Assembly (NCBI RefSeq): GCF_937958975.1
Contig: NZ_CALGRE010000059.1
Span: forward strand, 1 to 33,125
Direction of reading: 5' to 3'
Source of the DNA: an uncultured Eubacterium sp.
GTDB lineage: Bacteria > Bacillota > Clostridia > Lachnospirales > Lachnospiraceae
Length of the DNA stretch: 33,125 bases
Of this stretch, positions 9,383-17,237 are shown in pieces; positions within the stretch are counted from its first letter, which is position 1; the number at the start of each line of letters is the position of its first letter. A program made the position numbers and the translations under genes. Under the pieces are notes generated by a model that ran no database searches, was not told where the DNA came from, and saw nothing but the letters and a program-made list of their open reading frames with translations.

Positions 9383-11572
9383 TTATAAATGAAGTACCCT
9401 GTCCTTAATTTCCTGTGTTCTTCCCTGATTCCAAAATTGTGTTCCTATATAACCGCAGGTTCTTCTTGCCACACTCATCTTATCCTGATTTCTGTTACCA
9501 CAGCTTGGACATTCCCATAGAAGTTTTCCCGACTCTTCGTCAGAAACAATCTGAATTTCACCATTGTAGCCGCAACACTCACAATAGTCAGACTTTGTAT
9601 TCAATTCCGCATACATAATATTATCATAAATAAATTTCATGACCTCAATAACTGCTTCGATATTATCCTGAAGATTTGGAACCTCGACATAACTGATGGC
9701 ACCGCCCGGAGACAATTTCTGAAACTCTGACTCAAATTTCAATTTGCTAAAAGCATCAATCTCCTCTGTAACGTGAACGTGATAGCTGTTCGTAATGTAA
9801 TTTCTGTCAGTAACTCCTTTTATAACTCCAAATCTCTTCTGAAGACATTTGGCAAACTTATATGTAGTGGACTCCATTGGGGTTCCATATACAGAATAAC
9901 TAATATTTTCTGCCGCCTTCCATTCTGCACACTTATCATTTAACCGCTTCATAACTTTTAAGGCAAATGGCTTTGCCTCAGGGTCTGTATGTGATTTGCC
10001 GGTCATTCTCACACACATTTCATAAAGACCTGCATAACCAAGCGAAATCGTAGAATATCCGTCAAAAAGCAGTTTATCTATTGTCTCACCCTTTTTCAAA
10101 CGTGAGAGCGCTCCATTCTGCCATAAAATCGGTGCAACATCTGACGGTGTTCCGAGAAGTCTCTCGTGTCTGCATCTGAGTGCCCTATGACACAGTTCCA
10201 ATCTCTCATCCAGAATCTTCCAGAATAAATCCATATCCCCATTGGAAGAACATGCAACATCCACAAGATTTATTGTCACAACGCCCTGATTAAATCTTCC
10301 ATAAAATTTATTACTGCCATCCGGATTTCTCTGGCTATCCTCTACTGTAAGGAAAGAACGACATCCCATACAGGTATATACATTGCCATTCTTCATTTCT
10401 TTCATAACCTTAGCAGATATATAATCCGGAACCATTCTCTTAGATGTACACTGTGCAGCTAACTGTGTAAGATGCCAGTATTTGGAATCCGGAGTAACAT
10501 TATCTTCGTCCAATACATAAATAATCTTTGGAAATGCAGGGGTAATCCATACACCCTTTTCATTTTTTACTCCCTGAATCCTCTGTTTTAAAACTTCTTC
10601 AATCAGTGTTGCAAGGTCATCTCTCGTCTGTCCCTCCGGAACTTCGTCTAAATACATAAACATAGTGACAAACGGCGCCTGACCATTACATGTCATAAGG
10701 GTAATCAGCTGATACTGAATGGTCTGTATTCCCCTGTTAATCTCGTCTTTTAATCTTCTCTCAACAATTTTTGAAATCTGCTCTTCTGAATAATCCAGAC
10801 CGATTTCCTCTTTCTCCGCTAAAACCTCTTTTGTAATTTTTTCTCTGCTGGTCTGTACAAACGGAGCTAAATGTCCCAGCGAAAACGACTGTCCACCGTA
10901 TTGGTTACTTGCAACCTGTGCAACAATCTGTGTGGTTACATTACACGCCGTATAAAAGCTATGTGGTGTATCAATTTTTGTCTCTGAAATACATGTTCCA
11001 TTCTGCAACATGTCTTCTAAATTAATCAAATCACAGTTGTGCTCCTTCTGAGCAAAATAATCTGAATCATGAAAATGAATAATTCCCTGCTCATGAGCCT
11101 GTACAATTTCTTCCGGGAGTAATATACGTTTTGTTAAATCTTTGCTCACTTCACCTGCCATATAATCTCTCTGTGTAGAATTTATTGTAGGGTTTTTATT
11201 AGAATTTTCCTGCTTTACTTCCTCATTAATCTGCTCCAAAAGAGATAAAATACCATCATCTGTAGTATTTGCCTTACGGGCAAGCTCTCTGGTATATCTA
11301 TATCTAACATATTTCTGCGCAACCTCATAGCCGCGCATTTCCATAATTCCACGCTCAACCATATCCTGAATATCTTCCACGGCAACAGCATGGTTTGATT
11401 TTTCAATCTGGTCTACGATAATTTCTCCGACAGCAGCAATCTGGTATTCGTTTAGTTTATGTATCGGTGCGATTTCATTGTTTGCTTTTCTTATTGCATT
11501 TAAAATTTTGTTGACATCAAAAGAAACTTCTTCTCCATTTCGTTTAATAACTTTTCTTATTTTTACATCCAT
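9383..11572 (-). CDS. nrdD: Anaerobic (class III) ribonucleoside-triphosphate reductase
   Basis: This 729-residue glycyl-radical enzyme reduces ribonucleoside triphosphates to deoxyribonucleotides without oxygen. An ATP-cone (about 3-95) opens the protein (VIKRNGEEVSFDVNKILNAI). The active-site region includes VYTCMGCRSFL. The C-terminus has the zinc site (Cys664, Cys667, Cys688, Cys691 in CECC and CPSC) and the glycyl-radical motif RTCGYIG with Gly707. Length is normal. The activase nrdG, often adjacent, is not in the window and must be elsewhere. The gene stands alone: terminator downstream, NrdR-controlled promoter upstream. The start is supported by GAGAGGAAAAGGAA immediately before the ATG. 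Confidence 0.97.
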   Translation of the reverse strand: MDVKIRKVIKRNGEEVSFDVNKILNAIRKANNEIAPIHKLNEYQIAAVGEIIVDQIEKSNHAVAVEDIQDMVERGIMEMRGYEVAQKYVRYRYTRELARKANTTDDGILSLLEQINEEVKQENSNKNPTINSTQRDYMAGEVSKDLTKRILLPEEIVQAHEQGIIHFHDSDYFAQKEHNCDLINLEDMLQNGTCISETKIDTPHSFYTACNVTTQIVAQVASNQYGGQSFSLGHLAPFVQTSREKITKEVLAEKEEIGLDYSEEQISKIVERRLKDEINRGIQTIQYQLITLMTCNGQAPFVTMFMYLDEVPEGQTRDDLATLIEEVLKQRIQGVKNEKGVWITPAFPKIIYVLDEDNVTPDSKYWHLTQLAAQCTSKRMVPDYISAKVMKEMKNGNVYTCMGCRSFLTVEDSQRNPDGSNKFYGRFNQGVVTINLVDVACSSNGDMDLFWKILDERLELCHRALRCRHERLLGTPSDVAPILWQNGALSRLKKGETIDKLLFDGYSTISLGYAGLYEMCVRMTGKSHTDPEAKPFALKVMKRLNDKCAEWKAAENISYSVYGTPMESTTYKFAKCLQKRFGVIKGVTDRNYITNSYHVHVTEEIDAFSKLKFESEFQKLSPGGAISYVEVPNLQDNIEAVIEVMKFIYDNIMYAELNTKSDYCECCGYNGEIQIVSDEESGKLLWECPSCGNRNQDKMSVARRTCGYIGTQFWNQGRTQEIKDRVLHL

Positions 11573-11602
11573 TTCCTTTTCCTCTCCCGTTCAAAGTAGA
11601 TA

Positions 11603-11650
11603 ACACTATATCTTGTTAAACCTTTTGAATTATAACACAATATATTCTAT
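11603..11650 (-). promoter_or_regulatory. Tandem NrdR boxes
   Basis: Two 16-bp boxes, ACACTATATCTTGTTA (11603-11618) and ACACAATATATTCTAT (11635-11650), match the NrdR consensus acaCwAtATaTwGtgt. Their starts are exactly 32 bp apart, three helical turns, as in known NrdR operators. The distal box fills the -35/-10 spacer and the proximal box lies just past the predicted transcription start, a geometry suited to repression of nrdD when dATP is high. Confidence 0.85.
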
Positions 11651-11658
11651 TTTGTACA
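11629..11658 (-). promoter_or_regulatory. nrdD promoter
   Basis: The minus strand has TGTACA (11653-11658) as -35 and a perfect TATAAT (11629-11634) as -10, spaced 18 bp, with a predicted start near 11622 and a leader of about 50 bases. An NrdR box lies within the spacer. Confidence 0.65.
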
Positions 11659-11692
11659 GTGATAAATGCCACATTTATGAAAAATATATTTT

Positions 11693-13084
11693 CTATTTTA
11701 GTTTTTTAAACACACCTCTAATTACAATAAGGGACAATACTGCCGCAAGAAAATCCGACACCGGCGCCACATACAGGATTCCATCAATTCCCAAAAACCC
11801 GAGTTTCTGAAAAACCAAAGGAAAAACTACCATGAGTGGTATAAAACATATTACCTGTCTTGTCAGTGACAAAAAGGTTCCCTTATTCGGCTCCCCAATT
11901 ACCGTACAAAATGTTGACGTAATCGGCTGTATTCCATTTAAGAATGTCATAAACAAGAATATTCTAAAGAAATTTTCTGCAAACTGAAAATATTCCGCAC
12001 TTCCCGAACCAAATATACTGATAATCTGTCTTGGGAAAAGCTGAAAGACGATAAATGCAATCACAGAAACTGTAGTATTGCATATTACTGCCAGCTTATA
12101 TGTTTTTTTGACTCTGTCAAACTTTCCTGCACCTCTGTTAAAGCTCGCAATCGGCTGTATTCCCTGAGCCACACCAATGCACACAGAAAAATAAACCTGA
12201 TTTACTTTCATAACAATTCCGGTACAGGCCAATGGAATATCCGCACCGTAAGAACTCAATGCACCATAATATGTCAACGATTTATTCATTACTACCTGTA
12301 CAAACATAATCGCCAACTGATTGAGACACTGCGCCATACCGAGATGTGCTGCTCTGGCAATTACCTTTATCTGTGGTATAAAATGCTGTTTTTTTAATTT
12401 TATTGTCTTAAAATGAAGCAAATACCAAATTACCATAAGGCAGGCTAAAAATTGCCCAATAATTGTAGCTATGGCAGCGCCCATCATTTCCCAACCAAAT
12501 ACCATGACAAACAAATAGTCCAGTATTACATTGACAAACGCTCCAACCAGGTTGCATGCCATTGAAAATTTGGGACTTCCATCTGCTCTTACCAGATGAG
12601 AACCGCCCGCCGATACAATAGCAAAAGGAAAGCCTATTGCTATGTATTTTGTATATTCCATTGCATATGGAAGAATTGACTCTGTTGAGCCAAAAAATAG
12701 CAGCAGCGGCTTCATTGCAACACTGCTGATTACAGCTAAAATAACACCGATAATTGCCATCATAATAGCGCTGTTACCAATAAAATAAGGTGCCTTTTCC
12801 TTTTCTCCTGCACCTAAGTTCAAATTAAAACCGGATGCTCCACCGATACCAAATGCCAATGCCGTTGCTATGCATAATGTAGTGAGTGGAAATGCAACAT
12901 TTGTAGCCGCATTTCCCAATTCTCCTACAGTCTGTCCTATAAATATCTGGTCGACAATATTATACAGCGACATAACAAGCATAGATATAATACTCGGCAC
13001 TGCAAACTTTCTTAATAATTTTCCGACAGGTTGTGTTCCAAGCGGATTTTCTGTTTCTGTTCTTTCTTCATATGTTTTTGTCAT
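11693..13084 (-). CDS. MATE family multidrug/Na+ (or H+) antiporter
   Basis: This 463-residue protein has about twelve membrane segments in two homologous halves typical of MATE exporters (MepA/DinF-like branch): FAVPSIISMLVMSLYNIVDQ near residue 28, GQTVGELGNAA after the first helices, and the matching second-half block VCIGVAQGIQPIASFNRGAG. It probably exports cationic drugs or metabolites using an ion gradient; the substrate cannot be told. It sits 25 bases downstream of the ABC-2 permease in the same direction, so two exporters appear to share one transcript under the AbrB-like regulator. The start has GAGG about ten bases upstream of the ATG. Confidence 0.93.
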   Translation of the reverse strand: MTKTYEERTETENPLGTQPVGKLLRKFAVPSIISMLVMSLYNIVDQIFIGQTVGELGNAATNVAFPLTTLCIATALAFGIGGASGFNLNLGAGEKEKAPYFIGNSAIMMAIIGVILAVISSVAMKPLLLFFGSTESILPYAMEYTKYIAIGFPFAIVSAGGSHLVRADGSPKFSMACNLVGAFVNVILDYLFVMVFGWEMMGAAIATIIGQFLACLMVIWYLLHFKTIKLKKQHFIPQIKVIARAAHLGMAQCLNQLAIMFVQVVMNKSLTYYGALSSYGADIPLACTGIVMKVNQVYFSVCIGVAQGIQPIASFNRGAGKFDRVKKTYKLAVICNTTVSVIAFIVFQLFPRQIISIFGSGSAEYFQFAENFFRIFLFMTFLNGIQPITSTFCTVIGEPNKGTFLSLTRQVICFIPLMVVFPLVFQKLGFLGIDGILYVAPVSDFLAAVLSLIVIRGVFKKLK

Positions 13085-13109
13085 TTTACTTAATCCTCAT
13101 TAGACCCTG

Positions 13110-13871
13110 TTATTTTTGGTCACTTTTCATTTTTCTTCTAAATATTATTATTGCCAAAAAATATAATACAACCCCATACACCAAAATTTCAACTAAAAAT
13201 TTCAAAAAATTATTGTAATCTCCCAAAAATGTACTCCGTGCCACACTGACTCCGGGTAAGAATGGTAATAGCTCACACACTTTTAAAAATGTGCCGCCCA
13301 TCATTTCTACCGGCATCCAGATTCCGCCTAACATTCCTGCTCCTGTAATTATAATAGAACAAATACCCGGAGCCGATTTATCAGACAACAGTGTTCCGAA
13401 TAAAATTCCAAACCCAATATACATAAATGCCGATGGCAAAAGTACAAGAATACAGAGAAGCATTCCCGATAAACTCAGATTTACCCCTGTAATTTTGCCT
13501 ATAATAATAGCGGCAGCAAAAGTGATAAACTGCTGTGCAATAGACAAAATAATTACAGGAACCGTATATCCCAAAATAAAATCTGCCGGTTTCATCGGGC
13601 TGGCATACAGTCTCGTCATAAATGATGTCGTCCTGTCTTTTGACACCTGAAGAGACGTAAATAACATGACAAATGTCAAACCAAACACAGCGACTCCCGG
13701 CGCCAAATTGTCAATTCTAAATATTGCCACTCCCGCTTCTTCCGGCAAACTATTATATACCATCGTCATAATCATCAACATAACCATAGGAAAACCCAGA
13801 CAAAAGATGTAACTCAGCGGGTCTCTCAATAATTCTTTCATCGTCCTTTTTCCATATATAACCGCTCTCAT
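13110..13871 (-). CDS. ABC-2 type transporter permease
   Basis: This 253-residue membrane protein has six predicted segments with the ABC-2 layout: a cytoplasmic N-terminal stretch (YGKRTMKELLRDPLSYIFCL), an extracellular loop, and a later helix pair containing PSAFMYIGFGILFGTLLSDK. It forms the channel for the ATPase encoded 46 bases upstream. Such pairs export drugs, peptides or lipids. AGGAGG precedes the ATG closely. Confidence 0.92.
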   Translation of the reverse strand: MRAVIYGKRTMKELLRDPLSYIFCLGFPMVMLMIMTMVYNSLPEEAGVAIFRIDNLAPGVAVFGLTFVMLFTSLQVSKDRTTSFMTRLYASPMKPADFILGYTVPVIILSIAQQFITFAAAIIIGKITGVNLSLSGMLLCILVLLPSAFMYIGFGILFGTLLSDKSAPGICSIIITGAGMLGGIWMPVEMMGGTFLKVCELLPFLPGVSVARSTFLGDYNNFLKFLVEILVYGVVLYFLAIIIFRRKMKSDQK

Positions 13872-13917
13872 TTTTTTCCTCCTAATAAATTACACATTAT
13901 TATCTTTGTAGAAATCT

Positions 13918-14652
13918 TTATAATTCATTTAACTTTTCTACCACAGTGACAAATACTTCTTCTAATGTATCTTTTTTGTATTTCTCCTTAAGCTCCTCTA
14001 CCGTTCCAATATCCTTTATCTCACCCTGAACCATGATTGCCACTTTATCAGAAAGCGCTTCTGCCTCTTCCATATAATGTGTTGTCAGAACAATTGTAGT
14101 ATTTTCTTTTAATATATTTATAGTCTTCCATAATTCACGTCTTGCCAGCACATCCAATCCAAGTGTCGGTTCATCCAGAAATAGAACTTTTGGCTTTGTA
14201 ATAGTAGCCATAGCAATACTTACTTTTCTCTGATATCCACCGGAAAGTTTACCTGCTCTTGTATCTAAGACCTCTTCCAGCCCAAACTGCTGCGTGATAA
14301 TCTTCAGATTACTCCTGACATCTTCCTTTTTCATTCCATATATTTCTGCCATAAACTGAAGATTTTCTTTTACCGTAAGATTTGGCGCAATAGCGGTCTC
14401 CTGAGTTGAAATATTTATAACCGGCTTGACCTCTTCTATTTCATTATGAACATCATACCCCAAAATCGTAGCATTTCCTGATGTAGCTTTTGACAAACCG
14501 GATAATATTCTTATTGTCGTCGTCTTTCCTGCTCCATTTACCCCAAGAAGCGAAAAGATTCCATTTTCAGCCACCTGAAAAGAAATATTATTGACAACTG
14601 TTTTTTCTCCATATTTTTTAGTAAGATGGTTAATTTCAATTGCATTCTCCAT
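13918..14652 (-). CDS. ABC transporter ATP-binding protein (ABC-2 partner)
   Basis: This 244-residue nucleotide-binding subunit has Walker A (GVNGAGKTT, about 37-45), ABC signature LSGGYQRK (about 139), Walker B VLFLDEPTLGLD, and the switch histidine in VLTTHYMEEAE. The EVFVTVVEKLNEL tail fits the drug-export (CcmA/DrrA-like) branch. Its start codon shares one base with the stop of the AbrB-like gene (TAATG), indicating translational coupling; the SD lies inside the upstream gene. Confidence 0.94.
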   Translation of the reverse strand: MENAIEINHLTKKYGEKTVVNNISFQVAENGIFSLLGVNGAGKTTTIRILSGLSKATSGNATILGYDVHNEIEEVKPVINISTQETAIAPNLTVKENLQFMAEIYGMKKEDVRSNLKIITQQFGLEEVLDTRAGKLSGGYQRKVSIAMATITKPKVLFLDEPTLGLDVLARRELWKTINILKENTTIVLTTHYMEEAEALSDKVAIMVQGEIKDIGTVEELKEKYKKDTLEEVFVTVVEKLNEL

Positions 14653-14873
14653 TATTTTTCTCCTTCATCATGAAATATTTTGCCAAACAAATTTGCAAAT
14701 GTAGATTTCGGTGGTATCGCAATCCCTTTTTTATCGTCAGCTAACAACATCAATGTATCCCCCGGATGAATCTCAAACATTTCTCTCGCATCCTTTGGAA
14801 TTACAATCTGTCCTTTTTCTCCTACTTTGACCGTCCATGCACCCTTTCCTTTTGGAACATCTTTTGCTTTCAT
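14652..14873 (-). CDS. AbrB/MazE-type DNA-binding regulator
   Basis: This 73-residue protein carries a SpoVT-AbrB swapped-hairpin domain (about 13-58): WTVKVGEKGQIVIPKDAREM, then FEIHPGDTLMLLADDKKGIA. The GQIVIPKDAR core is diagnostic. Stand-alone copies next to ABC-2 transporters usually act as local regulators, and here the gene leads the exporter operon and overlaps the next gene by one base. No toxin partner is visible, which argues against an antitoxin role. GAAGGAG precedes the ATG. Confidence 0.88.
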   Translation of the reverse strand: MKAKDVPKGKGAWTVKVGEKGQIVIPKDAREMFEIHPGDTLMLLADDKKGIAIPPKSTFANLFGKIFHDEGEK

Positions 14874-14897
14874 TTTGTTCTCCTTCTATTCATATTT

Positions 14898-14913
14898 GTA
14901 TAACTGGTATAAC
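14898..14913 (-). promoter_or_regulatory. Candidate operator: tandem GTATAAC repeats
   Basis: Two copies of GTATAAC (plus strand, 14898-14904 and 14907-14913) are spaced nine bases start to start in the short leader between the predicted promoter and the AbrB-like gene. Their position suits binding by the operon's own regulator. This is an inference from position only. Confidence 0.3.
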
Positions 14914-14926
14914 TTTTCTAACTTTT

Positions 14927-14954
14927 ATTCTATCAGATACATTCCAAAATACAA
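14927..14954 (-). promoter_or_regulatory. Promoter of the AbrB-ABC-MATE operon
   Basis: The minus strand reads TTGTAT (14949-14954), a 16-bp spacer, then TAGAAT (14927-14932). The predicted start near 14920 gives a leader of about 45 bases. Confidence 0.45.
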
Positions 14955-14992
14955 GCTGCTGTTTTTACTTTTTTAATATTTCGCCTTTATCT

Positions 14993-15010
14993 TTGTTAAA
15001 AAATTAACTT
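14993..15010 (+). promoter_or_regulatory. Rex-like operator upstream of the hydrogenase
   Basis: TTGTTAAAAAATTAACTT matches the clostridial Rex consensus TTGTTAANNNNTTAACAA at all but the last two defined positions. It ends eight bases before the predicted -35 of the hydrogenase promoter. Rex senses NADH/NAD+ and is known to control fermentation and hydrogenase genes in Clostridia. Confidence 0.65.
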
Positions 15011-15018
15011 GTTTTTGC

Positions 15019-15048
15019 TTGTGCTTCATTAAAAAACTATGTTATAAT
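15019..15048 (+). promoter_or_regulatory. Promoter of the hydrogenase-ECF unit
   Basis: A -35 like TTGTGC (15019-15024) and a perfect -10 TATAAT (15043-15048) are spaced 18 bp; the start codon is 57 bases downstream of the -10. Confidence 0.55.
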
Positions 15049-15105
15049 TCAAAAGTCTTTTATAATGTACAACATGTCTTTAATATAAATTAGAACGGAG
15101 AATAT

Positions 15106-16638
15106 ATGAGAGGAATTTATTCAAATAAAACCGAGATACGTCATAAGGTTTTTACAGAAGTTGCCAGAATGGCATTTGAAGGCGGCGACTTTACAAGAAT
15201 TGAAGAACTGCCTTACAAAATTATTCCGGGTGAAATAGGAAAATATTATAATAATGTTTTTCTTGAACGTGCGATTGTCGGAGAACGTCTTCGTGCTACA
15301 ATCGGACTCCCTATACGAAAAATGTCTGTACATGCTCCTCTTTCCGACGGAATTGATGCAAGTGCAATTGACGAGAAATATTATGACCCTCCACTAATCA
15401 ATATTATAAAATTCGCATGTCATGCATGCCCTGAAAAGAAAATATTTGTTACCAATGGATGTCAGGGATGTATTGAGCATCCATGCGTTGAAGTTTGCCC
15501 TAAGGGCGCAATTCATATGGAAAACGGTCATTCGGTTATTGAACAGGATAAATGTATTAAATGTGGCAAATGTTTAAATGCCTGCCCTTATAATGCTATT
15601 ATCAAACAGGAACGTCCCTGTGCTGCCGCCTGTGGGATGAATGCAATTAAATCTGACGAATATGGCAGGGCAGATATTGATTACGACCTCTGCGTCTCCT
15701 GCGGTATGTGTCTGGTAAGCTGTCCTTTTAGCGCTATTGTAGATAAAAGCCAGATTTTTCAGACTGTTTTGGCACTAAAAAGTGACACTCCTATATATGC
15801 AGCCATTGCTCCTTCTTTTATTAAACAATTTGGTGACAACGTAACGCCTGCAATGGTTCGTGCCGCTCTGAAAGCCGTAGGATTTGAGGAGATGGAAGAA
15901 GTTGCCATTGGCGCTGACCTATGTGCAATTCAGGAAGCCGTAGATTTTATGAAAGAAGTTCCGGCAAAACATTCTTGGATGGGAACATCATGCTGTCCGG
16001 CATGGTCTGTTATGGCAAAGAAAACCTTTCCGGAATATGCCGACCATATTTCTATGACGCTCACGCCAATGGTCCTGACCGGGCGTATGATAAAGAAACG
16101 CCATCCGGACTGTAAAGTAGTATTTATTGGACCGTGTGCCGCCAAGAAATTAGAAGCGAGTCGTCGCTCCGTGAGAAGTGATATAGATTTTGTTTTAACA
16201 TTTGAAGAAATGATGGGAATTTTTGACGCAAAGGGCGTAGACTTTAATAACCTTGAAGTAGAAGAATTGAGACAGACATCCAGTTCTCTCGGAAAAGGAT
16301 TCGCTGCCAGCGGTGGTGTTGCAGAAGCCGTAGTGAATGTTCTGCATTGTATTGAACCGGATATGGAAGTTAAAACCGTCAAAGCAGAGGGGCTGGTAGA
16401 GTGTAAAAAAATGCTTGCTATGGCAAAAGCCGGAAAATATGACGGTTATTTGTTAGAGGGTATGGCATGTCCGGGCGGTTGTGTCGGAGGTGCAGGAGTA
16501 TTATCCGATGTGCGCAAGGCCACAATTGGTTTAGAACAGGATAAAGCAAAATCTGAAATAAAGAAACCTTCTCAATCAGATTACTTAAAATATTTACATT
16601 TAATAACAAAGGAGGAATTGTATGAAGATGAAAACTAG
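15106..16638 (+). CDS. Monomeric [FeFe] hydrogenase, group-B-like
   Basis: This 510-residue enzyme catalyses 2 H+ + 2 e- to H2, probably with ferredoxin. H-cluster motifs are all present: L1 TSCCPAW (294-300), L2 IGPCAAKKLEA (341-351), L3 EGMACPGGCVGGAG (451-464). The Ala after TSCCP fits group B rather than TSCCPGW of group A. Upstream are cysteine clusters for iron-sulphur centres: C119-x2-C122-x4-C127-x3-C131, C150-x2-C153-x2-C156-x3-C160, and C196-x2-C199-x2-C202-x3-C206, plus Cys172 and Cys176 between them. No NADH-binding subunit is nearby. CGGAG lies five bases before the ATG. The 3' end overlaps the ECF gene by 17 bases. Maturases hydE/F/G are not in the window. A sensory rather than catalytic role is possible but unsupported. 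Confidence 0.93.
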   Translation: MRGIYSNKTEIRHKVFTEVARMAFEGGDFTRIEELPYKIIPGEIGKYYNNVFLERAIVGERLRATIGLPIRKMSVHAPLSDGIDASAIDEKYYDPPLINIIKFACHACPEKKIFVTNGCQGCIEHPCVEVCPKGAIHMENGHSVIEQDKCIKCGKCLNACPYNAIIKQERPCAAACGMNAIKSDEYGRADIDYDLCVSCGMCLVSCPFSAIVDKSQIFQTVLALKSDTPIYAAIAPSFIKQFGDNVTPAMVRAALKAVGFEEMEEVAIGADLCAIQEAVDFMKEVPAKHSWMGTSCCPAWSVMAKKTFPEYADHISMTLTPMVLTGRMIKKRHPDCKVVFIGPCAAKKLEASRRSVRSDIDFVLTFEEMMGIFDAKGVDFNNLEVEELRQTSSSLGKGFAASGGVAEAVVNVLHCIEPDMEVKTVKAEGLVECKKMLAMAKAGKYDGYLLEGMACPGGCVGGAGVLSDVRKATIGLEQDKAKSEIKKPSQSDYLKYLHLITKEELYEDEN

Positions 16639-17173
16639 AACTATTACTGTAACCGCAGTAATGATTGCACTCTGTATTATAGTGCAGTTTTTTAAAACAC
16701 CTTCATTTATGTATTCTATTTATGTAACCGGGGGTTTAATCAACGCAATTCTTATTATTGATACTCTGTATTGCGGCTTAGTCAGTGGTATTATTGTTGA
16801 TTTTATTACACCTATCACTGCCTTTATCGTGACGGGCGCTCCGGTTATCGCAGCCGTTCCAATGATTTTGCCATGCATTATGATTGGAAATGCAGCTATT
16901 GTTCTTTTTGCATGGTTTGTAAGATGCAAAAAACTTGAACTGAATATTCTACCAATCAGTCTTGTTGCCGGCTCTTTTGCCAAATGGGGTGTGATGACGC
17001 TTCTGATTGTAAAATGGGTTCTTCCGACATTTGGAAAGAACCTGGGTACAGCAGCCTATCATACTGCCGCTGTTACATATTCTACCACACAGCTTATTGC
17101 AGCACTTGTTGGAACAGCTCTGGCATGTATTATATGGCCGATTGCCAGACTCGGTATTAAACGAAATAGATAA
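16622..17173 (+). CDS. ECF transporter S component-like membrane protein
   Basis: This 183-residue protein has about five to six membrane helices and the look of an ECF S component: MKMKTRTITVTAVMIALCII at the N-terminus, a central TGAPVIAAVPMILPCIMIGN block, and a basic C-terminus. S components bind a vitamin or metal precursor and use shared EcfA/A'/T, which are not here. GGAGG lies six bases before the ATG, inside the hydrogenase reading frame, and the genes overlap by 17 bases, so translation is probably coupled. The ligand cannot be told from sequence; one linked to hydrogenase function is plausible. Confidence 0.8.
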   Translation: MKMKTRTITVTAVMIALCIIVQFFKTPSFMYSIYVTGGLINAILIIDTLYCGLVSGIIVDFITPITAFIVTGAPVIAAVPMILPCIMIGNAAIVLFAWFVRCKKLELNILPISLVAGSFAKWGVMTLLIVKWVLPTFGKNLGTAAYHTAAVTYSTTQLIAALVGTALACIIWPIARLGIKRNR

Positions 17174-17219
17174 TCAAAAAAATCAACTGTCCTCATAGGT
17201 CAGTTGATTTTTTTGATTA
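17171..17219. terminator. Bidirectional terminator between convergent genes
   Basis: A perfect 19-bp stem, 17171-17189 against 17201-17219 (TAATCAAAAAAATCAACTG and its complement), has an 11-base loop with A/T runs on both sides. It starts at the stop codon of the ECF gene and serves it and the opposing CmpB-like gene. Confidence 0.92.
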
Positions 17220-17237
17220 TTCTCTGATACAATAATT

